From positions 310,001 through 374,000 of the forward strand of contig NZ_JTDW01000002.1 of the NCBI RefSeq assembly GCF_000943565.1: a stretch of 64,000 bases of DNA. Direction: 5' to 3'. Both the position numbers and the translations under genes were made by a program. Shown here piece by piece: positions 33,195 to 42,205 of the stretch (position 1 is its first letter; each line of letters starts with the position of its first letter). The stretch comes from Neotamlana sedimentorum. GTDB lineage: Bacteria; Bacteroidota; Bacteroidia; Flavobacteriales; Flavobacteriaceae. Below the pieces are notes generated by a model. The model was not told the DNA's origin, ran no database searches, and was given only the letters and a program-made list of their open reading frames with translations.

Positions 33195-35786
33195 TTGTTT
33201 AGTAAATCGTTAAAATACATATTCGTTTTTAGTATCGTTTTTTTTGTGGCTAGTTGCTCCAGAAAAAAAGATAAATTTTTAAGCAGAAATTTTCATGCGG
33301 TTACGGCCGAATATAACATACTTTACAACGGACAAATTGCTTTCACCGAAGGCCGAAATGCTCTAAACGATGCTTATTTCGATAATTATTGGGAAGTTTT
33401 ACCTATTGAGCGCATGCAGGTTTTCGACGAAATTGTGCTGCCTGGGCAATCTAAAAACGAGCAGTTTACGCGTGCCGAAGAAAAAGCGGTAAAAGCCATA
33501 CAAAAACACAGCATGAATATTGGCGGAAAAGAAAAAAATCCGCAAATAGATGAAGCTTATCTGCTTTTAGGTAAAGCGCGTTATTTCGACCAACGTTTTA
33601 TTCCTGCGCTAGAGGCTTTCAACTACATACTTTATAAATATCCAGCTAGCGATAAAATTAATCAAGCTAAAGTTTGGCGCGAAAAAACCAATATTCGTTT
33701 AGATAATAACGAGTTGGCTATTAAAAATTTAAAGCGTCTGTTAAAGCAGGAAGAAATTGAAGGTCAAGATTTAGCCGATGCTACATCAATAATGGCTCAA
33801 GCCTATTTAAATCTTAAGGTTGTAGATACGGCAATAACCTTGCTAGAAGTTGCTTCAAATGCTACAAAAAGTAGCGACGAGCGTGGTAGATATCGATTTA
33901 TTCAAGGGCAATTATACAATCAGTTAGAAATAAAAGATAGCGCCAATTACGCTTTCGATCGAGTTATAGAGCTTAACCGTCGTATTCCAAGAATTTATTT
34001 AATTTCGGCTTATCTAGAAAAAATAAAAAACTTCGATTACGAAAACGGAAACAAAATTGAAGCACAAGAATTACTTACTAAACTTGAAGAAAACCGTGAA
34101 AATCGTCCGTTTTTAGATAAAATTTATCACCAAATTGGCACCTTTCATTTAAAAAATAATAAAGATTCTTTAGCCGTAGTTTATTATAATAAATCTTTAC
34201 GAGCTAACTCCATTGACAAAGTTTTAAAAGCCAAAACATACGAGATTTTAGGCGATATGAATTTTGATGAGACTATTTATGCCGAAGCAGGTAAATATTA
34301 TGATAGCACCATGCTAAATCAAAAACTTAACTCGAAACCTTATCGGGTTATGAAACGTAAACGCGATAATTTAGACGATGTTATTCAATATGAAGCTATT
34401 GCTAAGGCTAACGACAGTATTTTAACCTTAATAAGTCTGCCAGAATCATTGCGATTGTCTTATTTTGAGCGTTATATAGAAGATTTAAAAGTTAAAGACG
34501 AAGCCGAACAAGCATTGGCAGAAGCGCAAGCTGAAGCAGAAACCAATACGGCTACCAATAATTTAGGAATTAAAAATTCTAATGCGCCACGTACAGGTTT
34601 TGGGCCGCCAGTTAGTTTCCAGCAAGGGCAAGCGGCATTGTTTTATTTTTATAACCCAACAACATTGGCTTATGGTAAAAATGAGTTTGTAAAAGTTTGG
34701 GGTAATCGTCCGTTAGAAGATAATTGGCGATGGTCGACAAAAATTTCTAGTATTTCGGAGGTTTCAAACACTTCAGAAAACAATGTTGAAGCTTTAGCAA
34801 CCGAAAATGTACGTTACAACCCTGAGTTTTATTTATCTCAAATACCTTCAACCGAAAAAGAAATCGATAGTATTAAAAAAGATAGAAATTTTGCTTACTA
34901 TCAACTTGGTTTAATTTATAAAGAACGATTTAAGGAATACGAATTATCGAAAAATAGATTTTTAAATTTACTAGATAGCCAACCGGAAGAACGTTTTATT
35001 TTACCATCAAAATATAACCTTTATAAGTTGTATGAATTGTTAGGAGAAGAAAGTGAAGCTGCAAAATTAAAAGTAGATATTATTTCGAGTTTTCCAGATT
35101 CGCGTTACGCAAAAATATTAACCAATCCAGATGCGGTATCTGAAAAAGATGAAAACAGTCCGGAAAATATTTATGCGGCACTTTTTGCGAAACACGAGAA
35201 TCAGGAATATGCCGAGGTTATTAAATCGACCGAAGCGTTTATAAACGATTACGAAGGTGATGTACTGGTGCCAAAATTCGCGTTGTTAAGGGCAACAGCA
35301 ATGGGAAGATTATATGGTTACGACGCCTATAAAGAAGCGATAAATAATGTGGCACTAACTTATGCCAATACACCCGAAGGAAAACAAGCGCAGCATATTG
35401 AAACTAATGTTTTACCGCAACTCGCAAATGCTAATTTTGCTGCAACTGGCAATGGTGATACAAGCGATAATTATAAGGTAGTATATCAATTTAATAGTAA
35501 CAATCCAGAAAAAATAACAGCATTTAAAACAACTTTAGATGAGGTTTTAGAGCATGTTAGGTATTACCGTTTAACAGCATCTGTTGATGTTTACGATACA
35601 GAAACAACATTTGTAGTGGTGCATGGTATAAAATCGGAAACCGTAGCAAAAACCTTTACGCAATTGTTTAACGACGAAGATCAAGAAAAAATAAAAGAAC
35701 CATTTATTGCGGTTTCTTCAACGAATTATCAAATAATACAAGTGCATAAATATTTAAATGTATTTTTAAACCTAAACAACAATTAA
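33195..35786 (+). CDS. sprE: SprE/PorW-like gliding motility and T9SS lipoprotein
   Basis: 863 residues, close to SprE of Flavobacterium johnsoniae. A lipoprotein signal (hydrophobic 7-20, lipobox FVASC with Cys21) is followed by TPR-like helical repeats over most of the length, for example AYLLLGKARYFDQRFIPALEAFNYIL. The final 100 residues form a separate domain. SprE/PorW is a periplasm-facing component of the type IX secretion system needed for gliding and adhesin secretion. The start is TTG at 33195; a nearby ATG at 33188 is out of frame and stops after four codons. A bactofilin gene follows 13 bases later. Confidence 0.85.
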   Translation: MFSKSLKYIFVFSIVFFVASCSRKKDKFLSRNFHAVTAEYNILYNGQIAFTEGRNALNDAYFDNYWEVLPIERMQVFDEIVLPGQSKNEQFTRAEEKAVKAIQKHSMNIGGKEKNPQIDEAYLLLGKARYFDQRFIPALEAFNYILYKYPASDKINQAKVWREKTNIRLDNNELAIKNLKRLLKQEEIEGQDLADATSIMAQAYLNLKVVDTAITLLEVASNATKSSDERGRYRFIQGQLYNQLEIKDSANYAFDRVIELNRRIPRIYLISAYLEKIKNFDYENGNKIEAQELLTKLEENRENRPFLDKIYHQIGTFHLKNNKDSLAVVYYNKSLRANSIDKVLKAKTYEILGDMNFDETIYAEAGKYYDSTMLNQKLNSKPYRVMKRKRDNLDDVIQYEAIAKANDSILTLISLPESLRLSYFERYIEDLKVKDEAEQALAEAQAEAETNTATNNLGIKNSNAPRTGFGPPVSFQQGQAALFYFYNPTTLAYGKNEFVKVWGNRPLEDNWRWSTKISSISEVSNTSENNVEALATENVRYNPEFYLSQIPSTEKEIDSIKKDRNFAYYQLGLIYKERFKEYELSKNRFLNLLDSQPEERFILPSKYNLYKLYELLGEESEAAKLKVDIISSFPDSRYAKILTNPDAVSEKDENSPENIYAALFAKHENQEYAEVIKSTEAFINDYEGDVLVPKFALLRATAMGRLYGYDAYKEAINNVALTYANTPEGKQAQHIETNVLPQLANANFAATGNGDTSDNYKVVYQFNSNNPEKITAFKTTLDEVLEHVRYYRLTASVDVYDTETTFVVVHGIKSETVAKTFTQLFNDEDQEKIKEPFIAVSSTNYQIIQVHKYLNVFLNLNNN

Positions 35787-35799
35787 AACCTAACAGGTT

Positions 35800-36207
35800 A
35801 TGTTTTCAGATAATAAAAAAGAACGACACATGGCAGATACAAGCTCAAGCCAAAATATTATTGCTAAAGGCACTAAATTGGTTGGCGATATTAATAGTGA
35901 AGGCGATTTTAGAATTGATGGCACTATTGAAGGTAATGTAAACACAAAAGGCAAAATAGTTTTAGGTAAAACAGGAGCGATAACAGGTACTTTAAATGGT
36001 ACCGATGCTTATTTTGAAGGTGATTTTTCGGGTAAATTAACACTATCTGGTACCTTAACTTTAAAAGCTTCTGCAAATGTAGAAGGCGAAGTTGTAGCAG
36101 GAAAACTAGCTGTAGAACCAGGCGCGACTTTTAATGTGTCTTGTAGTATGCAAGGTGCGGTAAAACAAGTTGGAAAAAGTGACAGAAAAACCGCAAAAGC
36201 AGTTTAA
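35800..36207 (+). CDS. bactofilin family protein
   Basis: 135 residues. Residues 20-120 form the bactofilin beta-helix: regular glycine/hydrophobic repeats such as GTKLVGDINSEGDFRIDGTIEG and GKIVLGKTGAITGTL. Flanks are short, polar and charged. Bactofilins polymerise without nucleotide into filaments at the inner membrane and help position envelope machinery. It sits between the sprE-like gene and the ATP synthase genes and overlaps the AtpZ/I-like start by 38 bases. Linkage to gliding or peptidoglycan shaping is inferred. Confidence 0.9.
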   Translation: MFSDNKKERHMADTSSSQNIIAKGTKLVGDINSEGDFRIDGTIEGNVNTKGKIVLGKTGAITGTLNGTDAYFEGDFSGKLTLSGTLTLKASANVEGEVVAGKLAVEPGATFNVSCSMQGAVKQVGKSDRKTAKAV

Positions 36208-36406
36208 TAAATACATTAGGTTTACAACCATGGCTCTACAAATGGGTGTCACCATTTACTTAGGTAGCTTGCTTGGGGAATGGCTCGATGTTAAATTTAA
36301 TAACACCAACCAGCTGTATTATAAAATTGTAACACTTTTAGCTGTTTTTTTAGCGATGTATGTTATTATTAGGCAGGTTTTAAACATTACCAATAAAAAC
36401 GATTAA
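36170..36406 (+). CDS. AtpZ/AtpI-like protein
   Basis: 78 residues with two membrane helices (about 19-36 and 49-68) around a short loop (GEWLDVKFNNTN), the AtpZ/AtpI pattern. Such proteins assist c-ring assembly or bind magnesium. The longest frame starts at TTG 36170; GTG 36179 (MTEKPQKQF) is as likely. It overlaps bactofilin by up to 38 bases and is followed by another small membrane gene before atpB. Confidence 0.78.
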   Translation: MEKVTEKPQKQFNKYIRFTTMALQMGVTIYLGSLLGEWLDVKFNNTNQLYYKIVTLLAVFLAMYVIIRQVLNITNKND

Positions 36407-36408
36407 AT

Positions 36409-36780
36409 TTGATTAAACGCATACTTGTTTTTACGCTAGTTGTAATTGGCGTATTGTTTTCATCCTATTTTTTGCACGATTATTTAATTACAACAACACT
36501 TTCATTTAAATTATGGCAAGTATATGTATTTCATGCTATTGCCGCATTTTTAGTGTATTTGTGTGTGGAAATTACAGCCGATAAACTACCAAATCAGGCT
36601 GGTTATGCCTATTTAATGCTTATGTTTTTTAAAATTGGTGCCTTTGTTTTAATTTTTCAAGAATCGGTATTTGCTAAAGAAAGTTTGCTTAAAGTAGAAT
36701 CGGTTGCCTTAGTTATACCATTATTCTTATTTTTAATTATTGAAGCTATTGCTGTAGCGCGTCTTCTTAACAGCAAATAA
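36409..36780 (+). CDS. small four-helix membrane protein before atpB (possibly DUF6168)
   Basis: 123 residues with four membrane helices and little else. TTG start at 36409, two bases after the AtpZ/I-like stop. The position between AtpZ/I and subunit a is where other bacteria encode AtpI, so it may assist F0 assembly. I recall a flavobacterial family DUF6168 at this place but cannot confirm it here. No catalytic motif is visible. Confidence 0.62.
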   Translation: MIKRILVFTLVVIGVLFSSYFLHDYLITTTLSFKLWQVYVFHAIAAFLVYLCVEITADKLPNQAGYAYLMLMFFKIGAFVLIFQESVFAKESLLKVESVALVIPLFLFLIIEAIAVARLLNSK

Positions 36781-36845
36781 ACTAGGTGTTTAAGCAAAAT
36801 AAATACAATATTGAAGTGTTAAATAAAACTAAACAAAAAAAGGCC

Positions 36846-36874
36846 TTGGTTTTTTAAATTATTGTTTACATTTG
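36846..36874 (+). promoter_or_regulatory. atpB promoter
   Basis: TTG at 36846-36848, an 18-base spacer, and TACATTTG at 36867-36874. A close match to the Bacteroidota consensus, 22 bases before the atpB ATG at 36897. It separates the ATP synthase genes from the AtpZ/I-like pair. Confidence 0.7.
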
Positions 36875-36896
36875 CACAAAATTTTACAAAGCCTAA

Positions 36897-38042
36897 ATGT
36901 TATTATTTAGAAAAGAAATTATGATAGCAAAACAATCTATCAAGTTTTTAGTCGTATTGTTTACATTAACAGCTTCATTTGCAGTATTTGCTAATGGAGG
37001 CGACCATGAAAACCAACACACTAAAGGAAACCAAGTTGATACTCCAGAAGAAATTAAGGGGTATATTGAACATCACTTAAAAGATTCTCACGATTTTCAT
37101 TTTTATACAGATAATGCAACCGGTTCGCATGTAAGTTTTCCGTTGCCTGTAATTGTTTGGACAAGCGAAGGGTTAAGAACTTTTATGTCTTCAGAATTTC
37201 ATCATGATGATGCTGGACACGTTGTTGTAGAGAAAGATGGTGTACACTTAACTAAAATCCACAGTAAAATTTACGAATTAGAAGCTGGTGCTCACGAAGT
37301 AGAATTCGACGATCATCACCATGCAACAAACGCTCACAAGGTTTTAGATTTTTCTATTACCAAAAGTGTTTTTGGTATGTTGCTAGCAGCGCTTTTAATG
37401 TTTTTAGGGTTTGGTGCATTAGCTAGAGGTTATAAAAACGGAAAAACGATTCCAACTGGAGTAGGTCGTGTTTTAGAGCCATTAGTAATTTATGTGCGCG
37501 ACGAAATTGCAAAGCCAAATATTGGCGAGAAAAAATATAGAAAATTCATGGGCTTTTTGTTAACCGTGTTTTTCTTTATTTGGATATTAAACTTATTAGG
37601 ATTAACGCCACTTGGCTTTAACGTAACAGGGCAAATAGCAGTAACGGTATGTTTGGCTATTTTTACCATGTTAATTTATATGTTTAGCGGTAGTAAAGAT
37701 TTTTGGGCGCATACGTTATGGATGCCAGGTGTACCAGTAATATTACGTCCTATTTTAGCAGTAATCGAGTTGGTTGGTTTTATTTTAATTAAGCCATTCT
37801 CTTTATTAGTGCGTTTATTTGCAAACATGACGGCAGGTCACTTTGTGGTAATGAGCTTAATTGCTTTAATGATTACCATGAAAGAAGCCTTTGGTCCTGT
37901 TGCATCAACAGGAATGTCGTTGGTGTTAGCATTATTTATATCGGTTATCGAAATATTGGTAGCCTTTTTACAAGCGTTTATTTTTACGATGTTATCATCG
38001 TTATTTATAGGGATGGCTGTTGAAGAACACGAGCATCACTAA
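36897..38042 (+). CDS. atpB: ATP synthase F0 subunit a
   Basis: 381 residues, about 110 longer than E. coli subunit a. The extra part is a signal-like helix (residues 9-33) and a periplasmic stretch to about 150 that is rich in His. The core has five or more helices, with the essential Arg at 306 in LVRLFANMTAGHF, and the protein ends EEHEHH. Subunit a forms the proton half-channels next to the c-ring. ATG 36897 is used; ATG 36921 (MIAKQSIKF) is a reasonable alternative that starts right at the signal helix. Confidence 0.94.
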   Translation: MLLFRKEIMIAKQSIKFLVVLFTLTASFAVFANGGDHENQHTKGNQVDTPEEIKGYIEHHLKDSHDFHFYTDNATGSHVSFPLPVIVWTSEGLRTFMSSEFHHDDAGHVVVEKDGVHLTKIHSKIYELEAGAHEVEFDDHHHATNAHKVLDFSITKSVFGMLLAALLMFLGFGALARGYKNGKTIPTGVGRVLEPLVIYVRDEIAKPNIGEKKYRKFMGFLLTVFFFIWILNLLGLTPLGFNVTGQIAVTVCLAIFTMLIYMFSGSKDFWAHTLWMPGVPVILRPILAVIELVGFILIKPFSLLVRLFANMTAGHFVVMSLIALMITMKEAFGPVASTGMSLVLALFISVIEILVAFLQAFIFTMLSSLFIGMAVEEHEHH

Positions 38043-38058
38043 ATATAAATTTGTTTAA

Positions 38059-38271
<213 letters not shown>

Positions 38272-38289
38272 TATTTCCGCATTAAAAAC

Positions 38290-38336
38290 AAAAAACCAGA
38301 ATACCTGTAACGGTTGGTTGCAGGTTCTGGTTTTTA
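38290..38336 (+). terminator. hairpin between atpE and atpF (attenuator or processing site)
   Basis: Left arm about 38290-38307 and right arm about 38319-38336 pair as AAAAACCAGAA..CCTG with CAGGTTCTGGTTTTT, with a two-base bulge, then a T run. It looks like a rho-independent terminator, but it lies inside the operon, so partial termination or 3'-end protection of the atpE message is more likely. Confidence 0.7.
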
Positions 38337-38375
38337 AAACAATTAAACAATAAATAACCCATTTAATAAAAAAAC

Positions 38376-38876
38376 ATGGATCAGTTATTAAACGATTTTT
38401 CACCAGGTTTGTTTTTCATGCAAGCCATCATTTTAATAATTTTAATATTATTAATGCGCAAATTTGCATGGAAACCTATTTTGAATTCTTTACAAGATCG
38501 CGAAGATGGTATTAAAAATGCATTAGAATCGGCTGAAAATGCGAAGTTAGAAATGCAAAATCTTCAAGCAGATAACGACAGATTGTTAAAAGAAGCAAGA
38601 GCAGAACGCGAAACGATGCTTAAAGAAGCGCGCGAACTTAAAGATAAAATGATTGAAGATGCTAAAACTGAAGCTCAAGAGCAAGCAAATAAAATGATTG
38701 CTCAAGCACAAGCATCAATTGAAAGCGAAAAAAATGCGGCCATGGCAGAACTTAAAAGTCAAGTAGCTGGTATTTCTTTAGAAATTGCAGAGAAAGTAGT
38801 ACGTACAGAATTATCTAACAAAGACAAACAATTACAATTGGTTGAAACAATGTTAGATGAAAAATCATTAAACTAA
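38376..38876 (+). CDS. atpF: ATP synthase F0 subunit b
   Basis: 166 residues. One N-terminal membrane helix (about 11-27, LFFMQAIILIILILLMR) is followed by WKPILNSLQDREDGIKNAL and a long charged coiled coil rich in Ala, Glu and Lys. This is the peripheral stator that links subunit a to F1 through the delta subunit. It starts after the hairpin, 104 bases beyond atpE, and ends 6 bases before atpH. Confidence 0.94.
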   Translation: MDQLLNDFSPGLFFMQAIILIILILLMRKFAWKPILNSLQDREDGIKNALESAENAKLEMQNLQADNDRLLKEARAERETMLKEARELKDKMIEDAKTEAQEQANKMIAQAQASIESEKNAAMAELKSQVAGISLEIAEKVVRTELSNKDKQLQLVETMLDEKSLN

Positions 38877-38882
38877 TAAAGC

Positions 38883-39419
38883 ATGTCTGGATCAAGAGCA
38901 GCCATACGTTATGCTAAGGCCGTGTTTAGTTTAGCAACAGATCAAAATACAACCGAGGTTGTAAATAACGATATGAAGCTAATTGCAAACACCATAGCAG
39001 AAAGCAAAGACTTAAGTGATATGCTTGAAAGTCCAGTAATAACTTCGGCCGTAAAAAAATCGGTATTAAACGAAGTTTTTAAAGGCACAGACAAATCAAC
39101 TTTAAGTTTAATAAATACATTAATAAGTAATAAACGAATTAATATTTTAAATCAAGTTGCAGAAAAATACAATGCGTTATTTGATGCTTCAAAAGGTGTA
39201 GAATTAGCAACAGTAACCACAGTTGTGCCCATTACACCAGCAATTGAGGAAAAAGTATTAGCAAAAGCTAAGGAGCTTACTGGTAAAACAGTTGTAATAA
39301 AAAACGTTATTGATGAGACTATATTAGGAGGTTTTATTTTACGAATTGGCGATATACAATACAACGCAAGCGTAGCAAACCAACTTAATAAACTAAAACA
39401 AGAATTTACATTGAATTAA
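38883..39419 (+). CDS. atpH: ATP synthase F1 subunit delta
   Basis: 178 residues, OSCP/delta family. N-terminal helical bundle begins SRAAIRYAKAVFSLA and the C-terminal part holds ILGGFILRIGDIQYNASVANQL, the standard family signature. It joins the b stalk to the top of the alpha/beta hexamer. A 65-base gap before atpA contains a weak hairpin. Confidence 0.94.
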   Translation: MSGSRAAIRYAKAVFSLATDQNTTEVVNNDMKLIANTIAESKDLSDMLESPVITSAVKKSVLNEVFKGTDKSTLSLINTLISNKRINILNQVAEKYNALFDASKGVELATVTTVVPITPAIEEKVLAKAKELTGKTVVIKNVIDETILGGFILRIGDIQYNASVANQLNKLKQEFTLN

Positions 39420-39448
39420 AAAACGTTTTGTAACATTAAGCATAGTCG

Positions 39449-39469
39449 AAATGTTTCAAAGCGACATTT
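39449..39469. repeat. small hairpin in the atpH-atpA gap
   Basis: AAATGT (39449-39454) and ACATTT (39464-39469) around a 9-base loop. The flank AGCATAGTCGAAATG resembles a fragment of a dispersed flavobacterial repeat. Weak evidence for function. Confidence 0.3.
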
Positions 39470-39484
39470 AAACATAAACAAAAG

Positions 39485-41065
39485 ATGGCAGAAGTAAAAC
39501 CAGCTGAAATATCAGCAATCTTAAAACAACAACTATCAGGTTTCGAAGCAAGTGCTTCGTTAGATGAGGTAGGAACTGTATTAACTGTAGGTGATGGTAT
39601 TGTACGTGCTTACGGATTATCGAACGCACAATATGGCGAGTTAGTAGAATTTGAAGGCGGCTTAGAAGGTATCGTTTTAAACCTTGAAGCAGATAACGTA
39701 GGTATTGTATTATTAGGTGCTTCAAAAGCAGTTAAAGAAGGTTCTACAGTAAAAAGAAAAGGTGTAATTGCTTCTATTAATGTTGGTGAAGGTATTGTTG
39801 GCCGTGTGGTTGATACTTTAGGAAACCCAATTGATGGTAAAGGCCCAATTGCTGGACAAACTTACCAAATGCCATTAGAGCGTAAAGCGCCTGGTGTTAT
39901 TTATCGTGAGCCTGTAACCGAGCCATTACAAACGGGTATTAAGTCTATCGATGCTATGATTCCTGTAGGTCGTGGACAACGTGAGCTTGTTATTGGTGAC
40001 CGTCAAACTGGTAAAACAACAGTTTGTATCGATACCATCTTAAATCAAAAAGAATTTTACGATGCTGGTGAGCCAGTATATTGTATATATGTTGCTGTTG
40101 GGCAAAAAGCTTCAACAGTAGCAAACATTGCAAAAACTTTAGAAGATAAAGGTGCTTTAGCCTATACTACTATTGTTGCGGCAAATGCATCAGATCCTGC
40201 TCCAATGCAAGTTTACGCGCCAATGGCGGGTGCTGCAATTGGTGAGTATTTTAGAGATACTGGTCGTCCTGCTTTAATTATTTACGATGATTTATCGAAG
40301 CAAGCAGTAGCATACCGTGAGGTATCTTTATTATTACGTCGTCCACCAGGACGTGAGGCGTATCCAGGTGACGTTTTCTACTTACACTCGCGTTTATTAG
40401 AGCGTTCGGCGAAAGTAATTAACGATGACAATATCGCTAAAGAAATGAACGATTTACCAGAAAGCCTTAAACCAATAGTAAAAGGTGGTGGTTCGTTAAC
40501 AGCTTTACCAATTATTGAAACACAAGCGGGAGACGTTTCGGCATATATTCCAACAAACGTAATTTCTATTACCGATGGACAAATATTCTTAGAGTCAGAT
40601 TTATTTAACTCTGGTGTTCGTCCTGCAATTAACGTAGGTATTTCGGTATCTCGTGTTGGTGGTAATGCGCAAATAAAATCAATGAAAAAAGTATCGGGTA
40701 CGTTAAAATTAGACCAAGCACAGTTCCGTGAGTTAGAAGCTTTCGCGAAGTTTGGTTCAGATTTAGATGCCGCTACTTTAAATGTAATTGAAAAAGGTAA
40801 ACGTAACGTTGAAATCTTAAAGCAAGCACAAAACGACCCGTTTACAGTTGAAGATCAAGTTGCAATTATTTATGCAGGATCTAAAAACTTATTAAAAGAC
40901 GTTCCTGTAAATAAAGTAAAAGAATTTGAAGCAAATTATATCGAGTTCTTAAATGCTAAACACAGAGATGTTTTAGATACATTAAAGTCTGGTAAATTAA
41001 CAGACGAAGTAACCGATACTTTAGTAGCCGTAGCAAAAGAATTATCGGCTAAATATATAGCTTAA
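39485..41065 (+). CDS. atpA: ATP synthase F1 subunit alpha
   Basis: 526 residues, typical. The P-loop GDRQTGKTT is at 171-179. [17 protein letters not shown] and the arginine-finger region S-x-S-R in the same segment mark the alpha subunit. It binds non-catalytic nucleotides and contributes the arginine finger. A two-hairpin palindromic repeat lies between its stop and atpG. Confidence 0.97.
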   Translation: MAEVKPAEISAILKQQLSGFEASASLDEVGTVLTVGDGIVRAYGLSNAQYGELVEFEGGLEGIVLNLEADNVGIVLLGASKAVKEGSTVKRKGVIASINVGEGIVGRVVDTLGNPIDGKGPIAGQTYQMPLERKAPGVIYREPVTEPLQTGIKSIDAMIPVGRGQRELVIGDRQTGKTTVCIDTILNQKEFYDAGEPVYCIYVAVGQKASTVANIAKTLEDKGALAYTTIVAANASDPAPMQVYAPMAGAAIGEYFRDTGRPALIIYDDLSKQAVAYREVSLLLRRPPGREAYPGDVFYLHSRLLERSAKVINDDNIAKEMNDLPESLKPIVKGGGSLTALPIIETQAGDVSAYIPTNVISITDGQIFLESDLFNSGVRPAINVGISVSRVGGNAQIKSMKKVSGTLKLDQAQFRELEAFAKFGSDLDAATLNVIEKGKRNVEILKQAQNDPFTVEDQVAIIYAGSKNLLKDVPVNKVKEFEANYIEFLNAKHRDVLDTLKSGKLTDEVTDTLVAVAKELSAKYIA

Positions 41066-41075
41066 ACCATTATAA

Positions 41076-41144
41076 TGTCATCCCGAACTTGTTTCGGGAT
41101 CTCATAATTTTTTAAAAAGATTCTGAAATAAACTCAGAATGACA
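41076..41144. repeat. two-hairpin palindromic repeat, copy in the atpA-atpG gap
   Basis: Element of 69 bases bounded by TGTCAT and ATGACA. First hairpin ATCCCGAA / TTCGGGAT with a 5-base loop (41080-41100); second hairpin ATTCTGA / TCAGAAT with a 7-base loop (41120-41140). A second full copy is at 51634-51704 and a half copy at 27084-27108. Both hairpins are perfect. Confidence 0.8.
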
Positions 41145-41155
41145 AATAGGAAAAA

Positions 41156-42016
41156 ATGGCAAACTTAAAAGAAATACGTAATAGAATATCAACGGTATCT
41201 TCAACCATGCAGATTACCAGTGCCATGAAAATGGTATCGGCTGCAAAGTTAAAGAAAGCTCAAGATGCTATTACTGCAATGCGTCCATATGCAGATAAAT
41301 TAACAGAGTTGTTACAAACGTTAAGTGCGACGTTAAATGATGATTCTGGAAGTATTTATGCGACGCAACGCGAAGTAAAAAAGGTTTTAATAGTTGCGAT
41401 TACTTCTAACAGAGGTTTAGCTGGTGCTTTTAACTCGAACATTATAAAAGCAGTTAACAGACTTACCGAAGAAACGTATGCCAACCAAGAGGTGTCTTAC
41501 GTAGCAATTGGTAAAAAAGCTAACGATGCGTTTAAAAAAACGAACAAAGTTATTGCCGATAACAGTACTGTTTTCGATGATTTAACTTTTAATAATGTGG
41601 CTGCAATTGCAGAAGATTTAATGGAGAAGTTTGTTGCTGGAGATTTCGATAAAATTGAAATTGTATACAACAAATTTAAAAACGCGGCAACACAAATTGT
41701 AATGACCGAGCAGTTTTTACCATTAGTACCAGTTGAAGGTGAAGCTAATGCGAATACAGATTATATTTTTGAACCATCAAAAACTGAAATCGTAGAAGAA
41801 CTAATTCCTAAGTCGTTAAAAATTCATTTGTATAAAGGTATTCGCGATTCATTTGCATCAGAACACGGTGCTCGTATGACGGCAATGCATAAAGCAACAG
41901 ATAACGCAACAGAACTTAGAGATCAGCTTAAATTAACTTATAATAAAGCACGTCAAGCTGCTATTACTAACGAAATTCTTGAAATTGTTGGTGGTGCAGA
42001 AGCTTTAAATAATTAA
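41156..42016 (+). CDS. atpG: ATP synthase F1 subunit gamma
   Basis: 286 residues. The N-terminus LKEIRNRISTVSSTMQITSAMKMVSAAKLKKAQ and C-terminal MTAMHKATDNATELRDQLKLTYNKARQAAITNEILEIVGGAEAL are the two helices of the rotating shaft. It ends the operon: a good terminator follows at 42060-42087. Genes atpD and atpC (beta, epsilon) are absent and must lie elsewhere, as is usual in Bacteroidota. Confidence 0.96.
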   Translation: MANLKEIRNRISTVSSTMQITSAMKMVSAAKLKKAQDAITAMRPYADKLTELLQTLSATLNDDSGSIYATQREVKKVLIVAITSNRGLAGAFNSNIIKAVNRLTEETYANQEVSYVAIGKKANDAFKKTNKVIADNSTVFDDLTFNNVAAIAEDLMEKFVAGDFDKIEIVYNKFKNAATQIVMTEQFLPLVPVEGEANANTDYIFEPSKTEIVEELIPKSLKIHLYKGIRDSFASEHGARMTAMHKATDNATELRDQLKLTYNKARQAAITNEILEIVGGAEALNN

Positions 42017-42059
42017 TATATTTGATGCTCGATTTTTTGAAGCAGACAACATAAATTGA

Positions 42060-42087
42060 AAAGCCTCACTTTTAGTGAGGTTTTTTT
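42060..42087 (+). terminator. rho-independent terminator of the ATP synthase operon
   Basis: Stem CCTCACT (42064-42070) with AGTGAGG (42074-42080), extended by flanking A/T pairs, followed by seven T. Located 43 bases after the atpG stop. Confidence 0.85.
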
Positions 42088-42205
42088 ATGGATATATTTT
42101 ATAACTAAACCAGATATTTAAAGCGAACTTAGCAATATCCAACAATCTACTTTTGGCTAAAGCAAATTAAAAGGTTATTTTTAACCAACTAGAAATATTC
42201 AATAA

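Noticed and set aside
33181-33200. Possible frameshift at the sprE-like start (ATG 33188 out of frame)
   Set aside because: The TTG at 33195 gives a full lipoprotein signal, so no frameshift is needed.
36834-36856. Terminator before atpB (A run, GGCC, T run)
   Set aside because: The arms AAAAAAAGG and GGTTTTTT do not pair apart from A/T, so no stable stem forms; the region is better read as part of the promoter.
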